Assembly: GCF_009765835.1 (NCBI RefSeq)
Contig: NZ_LMUS01000006.1
Coordinates: forward strand, 2,190,438-2,254,437
Direction: 5' to 3'
From: Granulicella sp. L56
GTDB lineage: Bacteria > Acidobacteriota > Terriglobia > Terriglobales > Acidobacteriaceae
DNA length: 64,000 bases
Positions 17,322-25,346 of the stretch are shown piece by piece. Below the pieces are notes generated by a model. The model ran no database searches, was not told where the DNA came from, and saw nothing but the letters and a program-made list of their open reading frames with translations. The stretch's first letter is position 1. Every line of letters starts with the position of its first letter. Position numbers and translations under genes: made by a program.

Positions 17322-18209
17322 ATGCGTCGTAGCGGAAAGCTGTGGAGGCTTGTGGCCTGTTGGCTAATGTTGACGGGATCGATGATGGCGGTGGCAGCAA
17401 CCAGTATGCAGGACCCGGCGTGGACGACACCGTTTCCGCCGTACCGGATTGCCGGGAACCTGTACTACGTCGGCAGCAAGGACCTGGCGTCGTACCTGAT
17501 CGTCACGCCGCAGGGAGACATCCTCATCAACAGCAGCCTGACCAGCTCACCCCAGCTGATTAAGAAGAGCGTCGAGCAGTTGGGGTTCAAGTTCAGCGAT
17601 GTAAAGATTCTGCTGATCAGCCACGCGCACTGGGACCATGCGGCGGGCAGCGCCGAGGTGAAGAAGCTGACCGGCGCACAATACATGGTGATGGACGCGG
17701 ACGTTCCGGTGGTGGAGTCGGGCGGAAGGAAGGACTTTCATTATGGCAAGTCGCCGGATGACTGGTACCCTCCTGCCAAGGTTGACCGTGTGCTGCATGA
17801 TGGCAGCGAGGTTCGGCTTGGCAGCATGGTGCTGGTCGCACACCTGACGCCGGGGCATACCAAGGGCTGCACGACCTGGACGATGAAGGTGACCGACGGC
17901 GGGAAGACGTACAACGTCGTGATTGTGGGCAGCCCGAATATGAACCCCGGTTATAAGCTGGTGGGCGATCCGGCGTATCCGCAGATGGCCGCGGACTATG
18001 AGAAAGGGTTTCGAGTGCTGAAGTCGCTGCCCTGCGACATCTTTCTGGGAGCGCATGGCAGCTACTACGACATGCTGGAGAAGTATGCGCGGCTGAAGCA
18101 AGACGGCGTAAATGCATTCGTCGATCCTGCGGGATATAAGGCTTATATCGCCGACAGGGAGAGTGCGTTTAAGGCGGAGCTGGCGAAGCAGCAGCGAGGG
18201 AAGAGGTAA
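17322..18209 (+). CDS. Subclass B3 metallo-beta-lactamase
   Basis: 295 residues from the ATG at 17322, which has a strong Shine-Dalgarno (GGGAGG). An N-terminal signal peptide (about 26 residues, ending AVAAT) directs export. All B3 zinc ligands are present: H101, H103, D105 and H106 in SHAHWDHAAG; H179 in TPGHTKGCTTW; H245 in FLGAHGSYYD. The sequence between them (NLYYVGSKDLASYLI, GDILINSSL) is also B3-like (L1/FEZ/BJP group). Expected role: hydrolysis of beta-lactams in the periplasm. Environmental B3 enzymes are common in soil bacteria, and actual resistance is not shown by sequence. No beta-lactamase regulator is adjacent. Confidence 0.9.
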   Translation: MRRSGKLWRLVACWLMLTGSMMAVAATSMQDPAWTTPFPPYRIAGNLYYVGSKDLASYLIVTPQGDILINSSLTSSPQLIKKSVEQLGFKFSDVKILLISHAHWDHAAGSAEVKKLTGAQYMVMDADVPVVESGGRKDFHYGKSPDDWYPPAKVDRVLHDGSEVRLGSMVLVAHLTPGHTKGCTTWTMKVTDGGKTYNVVIVGSPNMNPGYKLVGDPAYPQMAADYEKGFRVLKSLPCDIFLGAHGSYYDMLEKYARLKQDGVNAFVDPAGYKAYIADRESAFKAELAKQQRGKR

Positions 18210-18264
18210 AAATACCGGAGCAGGGTTGTACACAAAACTCTGCTGGCGGGAGTCCTACTAAGCG

Positions 18265-19599
18265 ATGCGTCTTCGAACAATTTTGCTCCTGCTGGTTGCG
18301 CTGGCCGCTCTGCTGACGGCGCCGCAGTGGGTGAAGAGCACCACGGTTACCGAAGCGCAGGCGTTACACGTTGCCGCGCAGGATCAAACTGCCTATACGC
18401 TTCCGCCTGCGAAGTTGAAGCAGGCCGAGGGGCTCTTCCGTGTGCGGACGATCCTGTACTTTGTTGGCAGCGTGTGGAGCATTCTGCAACTGCTTCTACT
18501 GCTGGCGCTGGGTGTTCCACCACGGCTGCGCGATATTGCGGTGAGGGCTGCGGAGAATCGGCTGGCGCAGTGCTTCTTATTTACGCTGCTGCTGTTTGGC
18601 GCGATCGCGGTGCTGGATGCGCCGCTGTATGTGTACGGGCATCATCTGGGGCTGGCGTATGGGCTCTCGGTGCAGCACTGGCCGAGCTGGCTGTGGGACC
18701 AGGTCAAGAGCTTTGTGATGGTGTGGATTGTGGGCGGAATGCTGGTGATGGTGCTGTTCTGGGTGATTCGCCGCTCGCCCGGGCGATGGTGGCTGTGGTT
18801 CTGGATGCCGGCGATGGTGGCAGTCCTGTTTGGGGTCTTTTTAGCGCCGGTGTTGGTCGATCCGCTCTTCAACAAGTTCGAGCCATTGCAGCAGTCGAAC
18901 CCCGCGCTGGTCGCGCAACTGGAGAAGGTCGTTGCGCGCAGCGGCATCAGCCTGCCGCCGGACCGGATGTTCTATATGCGTGCCAGCAGCAAGGTCACCG
19001 GGTTGAATGCCTACGTCACCGGCTTTGGCCCATCGAAGCGGCTGGTGCTGTGGGACACCACGATCAAAGATGCCACGCCGGATGAGCTGTCCTCGGTATT
19101 TGGCCACGAGCTGGGCCACTATGCGCTGCACCATATCGCGCTGGGGCTGGTGTTCACCGGATTGCTGTTGCTGGTGGCGTTCTTTGTCGGGCAGAAGCTG
19201 ACGGAATGGCTGCTGCGGCGTTATGGCGCGCGGTGGGGGATTGGGTCGCAGAACGACTGGGCGTTTCTGGTGGTGCTGTTGCTGGCGCTGAATACGTTGT
19301 CGTTTTTCTTAGCGCCGATTGAGAATGCCTTCAGCCGGTCGATCGAACATGCCGCAGACGTCTATGGGCAGGAGGCGGTTCATGGCATCGTGGCCGATCC
19401 TCAGGCGGTGACGCAGCAAGCGTTTCAACGGCTCGGCGAGGCATCGCTTGAAGATCCTGTAGCGCACCCTTTTATTGAATTTTGGACTTACAGCCATCCT
19501 TCGATCGAGAGCCGTGCAGCCTTTGCCGCCACATACAACCCATGGGTTATCGGCGAGCATCCAAAATTCTTTCCAAAGGATCGCAATGCGATTTTTTAA
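18265..19599 (+). CDS. M48 family (Ste24/CAAX protease-like) membrane zinc metallopeptidase
   Basis: 444 residues with an N-terminal hydrophobic segment, an M48 N-terminal multi-helix membrane domain and a C-terminal catalytic domain. The zinc motif is HELGH (H281, E282, H285), with a downstream third-ligand region ENAFSRSIEHAADVYG (E of EHAAD). Members of this group cleave membrane or misfolded proteins, or CAAX-processed peptides in eukaryotes; the bacterial substrate is unknown. It lies 55 bases after the beta-lactamase gene on the same strand and could be co-transcribed. Confidence 0.9.
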   Translation: MRLRTILLLLVALAALLTAPQWVKSTTVTEAQALHVAAQDQTAYTLPPAKLKQAEGLFRVRTILYFVGSVWSILQLLLLLALGVPPRLRDIAVRAAENRLAQCFLFTLLLFGAIAVLDAPLYVYGHHLGLAYGLSVQHWPSWLWDQVKSFVMVWIVGGMLVMVLFWVIRRSPGRWWLWFWMPAMVAVLFGVFLAPVLVDPLFNKFEPLQQSNPALVAQLEKVVARSGISLPPDRMFYMRASSKVTGLNAYVTGFGPSKRLVLWDTTIKDATPDELSSVFGHELGHYALHHIALGLVFTGLLLLVAFFVGQKLTEWLLRRYGARWGIGSQNDWAFLVVLLLALNTLSFFLAPIENAFSRSIEHAADVYGQEAVHGIVADPQAVTQQAFQRLGEASLEDPVAHPFIEFWTYSHPSIESRAAFAATYNPWVIGEHPKFFPKDRNAIF

Positions 19600-19623
19600 A
19601 AGAAGACGGCCCTGAACCTACCG

Positions 19624-19968
19624 ATGCCTATTGACTGCCTGTTCTGCAAAATCGTTGAAGGAAAGATCCCGGCGAGCCGCGTTTACGAAGACGAACTCTG
19701 CATCGGCTTTCCTGATATCAATCCCCAAGCCCCTACGCATCTGCTCATCATCCCCAAGCAGCACATCGCCTCGCAGGCGAAGGCTGCCGCCGAACATACG
19801 CCTCTGCTGGGCCATCTGCTCGCCACGGCTGCTGAGATTGCGCGCAGCCGTAAGTTGAATGGCGGCTATCGCGTGGTCGTCAACACCGGCGATGACGGCG
19901 GCCAGACGGTGAACCATCTGCACCTGCATCTGCTGGGCGGGCGGCATATGGACTGGCCTCCGGGCTAG
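19624..19968 (+). CDS. HIT (histidine triad) family protein, HINT type
   Basis: 114 residues: DCLFCKIVEGKIPASRVYED at the N-terminus, a zinc-type Cys pair (CLFC), DINPQAPTHLLIIPKQH and the triad VNHLHLHLLGGR near the C-terminus. HINT proteins hydrolyse nucleoside phosphoramidates; the physiological role in bacteria is poorly known. It lies 24 bases after the M48 protease gene. Confidence 0.95.
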   Translation: MPIDCLFCKIVEGKIPASRVYEDELCIGFPDINPQAPTHLLIIPKQHIASQAKAAAEHTPLLGHLLATAAEIARSRKLNGGYRVVVNTGDDGGQTVNHLHLHLLGGRHMDWPPG

Positions 19969-20004
19969 TGTGCGTTTGCCTGTGAGATTCGGCCATGCAA
20001 AAGT

Positions 20005-20098
20005 TATTTCCTCTCAGGTGCAGCTTCCTTCGTTTGTCATTCCCGAAGGGAATCTGCGTTTTGCTCGAATCACCAAAACGACATCTGGAGGAGAACCG
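20005..20098 (+). repeat. Dispersed intergenic repeat family B, copy 1
   Basis: TTATTTCCTCTCAGG, GTCATTCCCGAAGGGAATCT, GCGTTTTGCTCGAATC and ACATCTGGAGGAGAACC occur in this order. The same roughly 90-base unit is present in reverse orientation at 42060-42153. It includes the small palindrome ATTCCCGAAGGGAAT. It lies between the HIT gene and the terminator of the RG-rich protein gene. Confidence 0.9.
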
Positions 20099-20131
20099 CT
20101 CGAAACGATTGACAATGGAACGATCTATTGC

Positions 20132-20165
20132 AAAAAGCCCTGCGAGTGATTTCGCAGGGCTTTTC
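20132..20165 (-). terminator. Terminator of the RG-rich pseudo-receiver gene (bidirectional)
   Basis: Hairpin AAAAGCCCTGCGA, 8-base loop, TCGCAGGGCTTTT. It has T-runs on both strands, so it can also stop transcription coming from the HIT gene. Confidence 0.8.
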
Positions 20166-20184
20166 AGTTTTGCTTCGATTCCGG

Positions 20185-21297
20185 TTATTGGTTGAAGTTC
20201 GGCTCGTCCTCTTCTACCAGGCCGTAACGGCGCAGCAGATTGGGCAGGTTCTGCGAGAACGCCGCGCGGGGCATGACCGTGTCGCAGCCAGCTTCAACGG
20301 CCTTCGCCTTCAGGTCTCCCTGCAGATGCGAGAGGAAGCCGACAATCGAAGTGCTGCGCTTGAGCTTGGTCTTCAACTTCGGAATCAACGTCAACGGTTT
20401 GGCGTTTGCGTTGTTGAGGTCGAAGACGATCAGGCCGGGACGCTCCTCTTCTTCGAGGCCGGTCAACGTCGCAATCGACTCCTTGTCGTTCTTGATGAAG
20501 GCGATCTTTACCCCGAGTTTGCGCGCCGTCTCCTGAATCTTCGCGATAAAGAAAAGATCCTCAATAAAAAAGAAGATTTTAGTTGGCGCGTCCTCAGGAA
20601 TTGGAATGGTTTTGCCCTGCGAATAGTCGATGGGCTGTGAATCGCTCTGATATCCGCGCCCGCCTCCGCCACCGCGGCCTTGAAAGTTGCCGTGGGTCTC
20701 GATGGTCGATGGCGGCGTATCGGCGAAGTTGCCGTTGGCCACGCGGTAGCTGTGGTCCATGGGGCCGACGAAGCTGCGCGGTCCGCGCTGCTGCTGTCTG
20801 CCTCCACCGCCTCCACCGCTCTTGCGCTTGAAGCCGTTATTGCCCGGCTGATGGCTGTTGCTGTCGCGGAAGCCTCCGCCATTGCTGCTGCCGCTGCTGG
20901 CGACGTTGCCGGGGTTTTCCGGGGAGCGCTGGCGGTCACGGTCGCGGAACTTCTTCTTCCAGCGCTTGGCTGGGGCCGATCCGTTGGCTCCGTTCTGCTG
21001 CTGGCCGGAGTTGGCCTGAAAACTTTGAGGCTGGGAGGTCTGCACGCTGGCAGCCTGAATGGAGCCGATAGGTTGGTCTGCTGACTGCTCCCCGGAGGTC
21101 CCGGCCTGGGCTGCGTCCTGGGGGGAGTCCGGCCCCTTGGTCTTGCGCTTGCGGCGACGGCGGCGGCTGCTTTTGGACTGTCCCATTCCGTGGGGGACGT
21201 TCGCCCCGGAGAATTGCTCGTCGCCGTCCTGCTGACCGGCTGACATTGACGAACCCTGGGGCGATTGCACCTCGGGTACATTCTGCTCTGAAGTCAT
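20185..21297 (-). CDS. RG/Gln-rich disordered protein with C-terminal pseudo-receiver domain
   Basis: 370 residues in two parts. The first about 245 are low-complexity: a basic patch SSRRRRRKRKTKG, Gln/Ser/Pro-rich stretches and RG/GGG boxes (KRKSGGGGGGRQQQRG, FQGRGGGGGRGY), as in nucleic-acid binding disordered regions. The last about 120 show the alternating beta/alpha pattern of a CheY-like receiver: IFFFIEDLFFI, VKIAFIKN, GLIVFDLNN, TSIVGFLSH and DTVMPRAAF. An Asp is present at the end of strand 3 (VFD). The usual DD pair is reduced to ED, the Thr/Ser position is atypical, and the conserved Lys is replaced (MPRA), so it is probably not phosphorylated normally. Function unknown; possibly RNA-associated. 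No partner kinase is nearby. Confidence 0.75.
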   Translation of the reverse strand: MTSEQNVPEVQSPQGSSMSAGQQDGDEQFSGANVPHGMGQSKSSRRRRRKRKTKGPDSPQDAAQAGTSGEQSADQPIGSIQAASVQTSQPQSFQANSGQQQNGANGSAPAKRWKKKFRDRDRQRSPENPGNVASSGSSNGGGFRDSNSHQPGNNGFKRKSGGGGGGRQQQRGPRSFVGPMDHSYRVANGNFADTPPSTIETHGNFQGRGGGGGRGYQSDSQPIDYSQGKTIPIPEDAPTKIFFFIEDLFFIAKIQETARKLGVKIAFIKNDKESIATLTGLEEEERPGLIVFDLNNANAKPLTLIPKLKTKLKRSTSIVGFLSHLQGDLKAKAVEAGCDTVMPRAAFSQNLPNLLRRYGLVEEDEPNFNQ

Positions 21298-21784
21298 GCT
21301 TCCACTTCCTATTGCACTAGATCACAATTAGCGGTTCACTCTCACGCCACGGGCCTCGTCGTCTCCGCGCAGATTTTGCGGAGCCAGCCAAACCGGGATT
21401 GCAGCGTCGGAGGAAACGGTCTCAAATTACACTCGAACGGACGTCTTGATATTGCCTGTTGGCTGTGACCAGCGATGATCTGCCAGCGAAACACAACCTG
21501 GAACGCCTTACTTTGGCGAACCCTCACCCTCTACCTGTTTGCGACAGAGTCCCACAAATTCACTGTGCCTGGCTGCTTGCTGCCAATCTCTATTTTATCA
21601 ATTGACGGCTACACAATGAGCGGCACCCACAGCCGGTTCACGAAGTAAGACTTAGAGTACGCGCAAAGGTAGCGATTGGCAAGAACTCTCTTTGCGGAAG
21701 AACCGGCTAAATTTATCGGTGAATGGCCGACTTATATAGATGAAGCTTGGGCAGGGATACGAGAGACATCGGCGGATAAAAGAA
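21298..21784. other. Non-coding region upstream of the RG-rich protein gene
   Basis: Nothing coding is convincing here. The region should contain the promoter and long 5' leader of the minus-strand gene ending at 20185. AT-rich stretches occur around 21590-21610 and 21705-21740, but I cannot fix a -35/-10 pair. A poor Shine-Dalgarno (AGGAAG) precedes its ATG. Confidence 0.5.
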
Positions 21785-21813
21785 GCAAAAGCCGCTCGAC
21801 GAGCGGCTTTTGC
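21785..21813 (-). terminator. Strong intrinsic terminator hairpin in a gene-free region
   Basis: A 14-bp perfect stem (GCAAAAGCCGCTCG and complement). On the minus strand it is followed by TTCTTTTATCC. No annotated gene ends here on either strand, so it must end an unannotated transcript or act as an insulator. Confidence 0.7.
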
Positions 21814-21965
21814 ATAACGAATGGCCAGTCACTGGCCTCCTGAAAGACTTCCGGTAAGGGAAGTGAGCCTCTCGGTCGATGGCAAAACCCTCATCGGGGT
21901 TTAGCTTCTTTCGATCCGGGGCATTACAACCGCGCTTCAACTTCGACTCGGAGGAGTAATGCTGA
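21785..21965 (-). ncRNA. Candidate structured small RNA ending in a terminator
   Basis: Read on the minus strand, three short hairpins follow one another and lead into the strong terminator at 21785-21813. They are AAACCC...GGGTTT (21885-21902), ACTTCC...GGAAGT (21847-21864) and GGCCA...TGGCC (21823-21837). No plausible protein is encoded. I do not recognise an Rfam class (not tmRNA, RNase P or 4.5S by their signature motifs). The call rests only on the hairpins and terminator. Confidence 0.25.
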
Positions 21966-22105
21966 GATAGATAGCAATCGGTCGGCCAAACCAGGGTGAC
22001 GGATTCATAGGACTTATGGGCCGTATAAAAGTGGAGATACCAGAAAACGGAAGTCCTGGATTGATGGCGCTATGCTTTTTAGGATATTCAGCAAAGATTT
22101 GGAGT

Positions 22106-22134
22106 TTGACCGACTACCGAGGCAGTCCTATAAT
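22106..22134 (+). promoter_or_regulatory. Sigma-70 type promoter upstream of skp
   Basis: TTGACC (22106-22111), a 17-base spacer and a perfect TATAAT (22129-22134). The start of transcription would be near 22141, giving a leader of about 188 bases before the Skp ATG. The leader includes a long hairpin (GGTG.CTCGA...TCGAG.CACC, about 22191-22232). This is one of the best promoters in the window. Confidence 0.75.
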
Positions 22135-22328
22135 CCAAGATGTTCCGCCAACCCTCTCGCTGGCCGACGGTTTCTTTGTTATGCTGGCCGCGGTGCTCGA
22201 GGTAAAAGGTAGTTACGCTTTTCGAGCGTCACCATCAAGAGGATGCAGGAATGGCTCGGAAGGTCGCGATTGGTGCGCCTACGGCCGGATGATTTTGGAA
22301 TGATCCCCGAAGGAGTATCACACACCGC

Positions 22329-23000
22329 ATGAATCGTACCCTTACGCTAGTCTCCGCCCTTGGCGCGGGATTGTTGACCGTTGCCGGGATGGCCCAAACA
22401 ACGACGCCCACCACCCAACCCGCCGCTTCTGCTGCTGTGGCGCCACAAGCTGTACCAGCAAAGATTGCCCTGATCGAGTATGAGCAGGTTGCAGCCGCTA
22501 CGAATGAAGGACAGCGCGCGATTCAAGAGGTTCAGGCCAAGTATGCACCGAAGAAGACTCAGATCGACTCTCAGTCTGCGGAAGTGGATTCCCTGAAGAA
22601 GCAACTGCAGAGTGCGCCTGCGACCCTCTCTGACGAAGAGCGCGCCAGCAAGCTGCGCACGATCGACACCAAGGAAAAGCAGCTCCAGCGCGATGCTCAG
22701 GATGCCACGCAGGCCTATAACGCCGACCTACAGGATGCTCTCGGCAAAGTTGCGCAGAAGCTTGGGCCTACGGTGGTGAAGTACGTTCAGGCGAATGGCT
22801 ATACGCTTCTTCTGGACCTCAGCGGACAGCAGGCCCAGGGAGGCGTCTCGGTCATGTGGGCGACCCCTGGAACCGACATCTCGCAGGCGATCATCGAGGC
22901 TTACAACGCTTCTTCTGGAGTCGGAGCTCCTGCTCCTTCTGCGCCGACCCCGGCTGCGCGTCCGCGTTCGACCACGACGCATCCCTCAACCACCAAGTAA
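22329..23000 (+). CDS. skp: OmpH/Skp family periplasmic chaperone
   Basis: 223 residues. An N-terminal signal peptide ends near VAGMAQ, followed by a Thr/Pro/Ala-rich linker and an OmpH domain starting KIALIEYEQV. A long charged coiled-coil (about residues 60-130, EVDSLKKQLQ...KEKQLQRDAQ) comes next, then a return strand (VVKYVQANGYTLLLDLSG). The tail is Ala/Pro/Thr-rich and probably disordered. Skp holds unfolded outer-membrane proteins in the periplasm on the way to BAM. The ribosome site (GAAGGAG) is good. bamA and lpxD, frequent neighbours elsewhere, are absent here. Confidence 0.87.
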   Translation: MNRTLTLVSALGAGLLTVAGMAQTTTPTTQPAASAAVAPQAVPAKIALIEYEQVAAATNEGQRAIQEVQAKYAPKKTQIDSQSAEVDSLKKQLQSAPATLSDEERASKLRTIDTKEKQLQRDAQDATQAYNADLQDALGKVAQKLGPTVVKYVQANGYTLLLDLSGQQAQGGVSVMWATPGTDISQAIIEAYNASSGVGAPAPSAPTPAARPRSTTTHPSTTK

Positions 23001-23019
23001 CAGGCAGCAAATTTTTGAC

Positions 23020-23051
23020 AAAAGGGAGACCTCTCAGGAGGCCTCCCTTTT
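23020..23051 (+). terminator. Terminator of skp
   Basis: Hairpin AAAAGGGAGACCTC, short loop, GAGGCCTCCCTTTTG, 20 bases after the stop codon. Confidence 0.8.
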
Positions 23052-23410
23052 GCCTGCCTGTGGAAAATTCTGTGGATTTTCAGTGCGCCGCCGCCAAACA
23101 CAGCGCCTTGGAAAGGATATTACCCTGGGTGGGTATCTCGTGAGTGCTATCTAACTCGATATGGGTTATGACCTTACGATGGACAGTGCAATAGTTTGCA
23201 GTTGTTTTTGCATTCTTCGAGCAAGTATAACGATTTCAAGGGTTTCCACAGATCAGTGTTACTGATGAGTTACAGCCTCAGATTTCAGCGCTGCTCGTAA
23301 GCTCAAAGAGTTCATCTATTTTGAAGAGTACAGCCGCTGCCGGATGCGATATATCTGGTTACTTCTAAGAGCTGCATCGACCGATAAACCCAAAACTTAA
23401 TCAAAGTGCC
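23052..23410. other. Gene-free region between skp and lepA
   Basis: About 360 bases, AT-richer than the surroundings. The two genes converge here. I see no ORF with a ribosome site, no hairpin of note and no repeat. Confidence 0.5.
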
Positions 23411-25213
23411 CTAATCTTCCCCGACTTTGAGCACGGCTAAAAATGCCTCCTGCGGAATATCTACCTTGCCGATGCGCTTCATGCGCTTTTTGCCCTCTTT
23501 CTGCTTATCGAGGAGCTTGCGCTTGCGGCTGATGTCGCCGCCGTAGCACTTGGCGATGACGTTCTTGCGGATGGCGGTGACGGTCTCGCGGGCGATGACC
23601 TTCGATCCGATGGCGGCCTGAATGGCGACCTCGAACATCTGGCGCGGGATCAGCTCGCGCATCTTGGAGACGAGAGCGCGACCACGATTCTGGGCGAAGT
23701 CCTTGTGGATGATGATGGAGAGCGCATCGACGGGATCGCCGCCGATGAGGATGTCCATCTTGACCATGGGCGAGACCCAGCTCCCGGCGAGGACGTAGTC
23801 GAGCGAGGCGTAGCCGCGGGAGACGGTCTTGAGGCGGTCGTAGAAGTCGAGCACGATCTCGTTGAGTGGAAGCTCGTAGGTGATCATGACGCGGGTGTCG
23901 GAGACGTACTCCATGTTCTGCTGACGGCCGCGCTTCTCTTCGACGAGCTTCAGGATTCCGCCGACGTACTCTTCGTTGGTCAAAATCTTGGCGATGATGA
24001 CCGGCTCTTCGATCTGCTCGATGTTCGAGGGATCGGGCCAGCGCGAAGGATTGTCAACCTCGATGACGCTGCCGTCGGTCAGGGTGATCTTGTAGCGGAC
24101 GCCGGGCGCGGTGGTGATGAGGTCGAGGTCGTACTCGCGCTCCAGGCGCTCCTGAATGATCTCAAGATGGAGCAGGCCGAGGAAGCCGCAGCGGAAGCCG
24201 AAGCCGAGCGCGACGGAGCTTTCTGGCTCGAAGGAGAAGCTGGCGTCATTGAGGCGGAGCTTTTCGAGCGCGTCGCGCAGCATGGCGTGCTCGTGCGAGT
24301 CGACGGTGTAAAGACCGGCGAAGACCATGCTCTTGATGTCTTCGAAGCCGGGTAGCGCTTCGGCGCAGGGGTTCTCGACCGAAGTGATGGTGTCGCCGAC
24401 CTTGGTGTCGGCTACGTTTTTGATGGTGGCCACGAAGAAGCCGACTTCGCCGGCGGAAAGCTCGACCATCTCGACTGGCTTGGGAGTCATGACGCCCATG
24501 CTTTCGACATCGAAGGTCTTGCCGTTCGACATGACCTTGATCTTCATGCCCTTGCGCAGCTTGCCGTTGACGATACGGGCGAGCACGATGACGCCTCTGT
24601 AGGGATCGAACCAGCTATCGAAGATGAGCGCTTGCAGCGGTGCCTCTGGATCGCCCTTTGGCGGCGGTAGCAGTGTCACGACCGCTTCTAGAATGTCAGC
24701 GACGTTGAGGCCGGTCTTGGCCGAGACCGCAATTGCGTCATCAGCAGGTAGCCCGACGGATTTTTCGATCATCTCCTTGGTGCGCTCGATGTCGGCGCTG
24801 GGGAGATCAATCTTGTTGATGATGGGAATGATCTCAAGGCCACCGGCGATGGCGAGGTAAGCATTGGCGAGCGTCTGTGCCTCGACGCCCTGCGAGGCGT
24901 CGACAACCAGCAGTGCGCCTTCGCACGATGCCAGCGAGCGTGAGACCTCGTAGCTGAAATCGACGTGGCCGGGCGTGTCGATGAGGTTGAGCTGATAGGT
25001 CTCGCCGTCGTGCGCCTTGTACATCATGCGGACGGTGTGGGCCTTGATGGTGATGCCGCGCTCGCGCTCGAGGTCCATGGTGTCGAGCACCTGCATCTGC
25101 ATCTCGCGCGCGGTCACCGAGCCGGTCAGCTCGAGCAGACGGTCGGAGAGGGTGGACTTGCCATGGTCGATATGCGCGATGATCGCGAAGTTGCGGATGT
25201 GACTTGGATCCAT
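23411..25213 (-). CDS. lepA: Elongation factor 4 (LepA), ribosome back-translocase GTPase
   Basis: 600 residues. G-domain motifs are all present: [10 protein letters not shown] (G1), [12 protein letters not shown] (G3), [10 protein letters not shown] (G4) and AVSAKTG (G5). The LepA-specific C-terminal domain ([20 protein letters not shown]) is complete. EF4 acts on ribosomes under stress and in initiation or biogenesis. I start at ATG 25213 ([11 protein letters not shown]) rather than 7 codons upstream because similarity to the family begins there. Divergent from the lytic transglycosylase gene. Confidence 0.97.
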   Translation of the reverse strand: MDPSHIRNFAIIAHIDHGKSTLSDRLLELTGSVTAREMQMQVLDTMDLERERGITIKAHTVRMMYKAHDGETYQLNLIDTPGHVDFSYEVSRSLASCEGALLVVDASQGVEAQTLANAYLAIAGGLEIIPIINKIDLPSADIERTKEMIEKSVGLPADDAIAVSAKTGLNVADILEAVVTLLPPPKGDPEAPLQALIFDSWFDPYRGVIVLARIVNGKLRKGMKIKVMSNGKTFDVESMGVMTPKPVEMVELSAGEVGFFVATIKNVADTKVGDTITSVENPCAEALPGFEDIKSMVFAGLYTVDSHEHAMLRDALEKLRLNDASFSFEPESSVALGFGFRCGFLGLLHLEIIQERLEREYDLDLITTAPGVRYKITLTDGSVIEVDNPSRWPDPSNIEQIEEPVIIAKILTNEEYVGGILKLVEEKRGRQQNMEYVSDTRVMITYELPLNEIVLDFYDRLKTVSRGYASLDYVLAGSWVSPMVKMDILIGGDPVDALSIIIHKDFAQNRGRALVSKMRELIPRQMFEVAIQAAIGSKVIARETVTAIRKNVIAKCYGGDISRKRKLLDKQKEGKKRMKRIGKVDIPQEAFLAVLKVGED

Positions 25214-25346
25214 ACGGGGTGCGAACTGCCTCAACTTTCGATGCTATCACTCGGGCGGCGTGGAGTGAACGTGAGGTATCTCGAATGGAGCGAGTGTGAG
25301 ATGCGCAGGTTTGAGCGTGCAATCCGTCTTACAATGAGCAGGGAAG

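Noticed and set aside
21713..21940. 75-residue open frame on the minus strand in the gene-free region
   Set aside because: No ribosome site, runs through the terminator hairpin, and the composition (Arg/Ser/Lys-rich, no fold pattern) does not look like a protein.
21947..21970. GGAGGAG followed by ATG and a three-codon mini-ORF
   Set aside because: The SD-like GGAGGAGTA before ATG CTG AGA TAG is striking, but the ORF codes for only three residues and no gene or attenuator follows close by; most likely chance.
22016..22303. 95-residue frame upstream of skp
   Set aside because: It spans the skp promoter and leader, has no ribosome site and no recognisable protein features.
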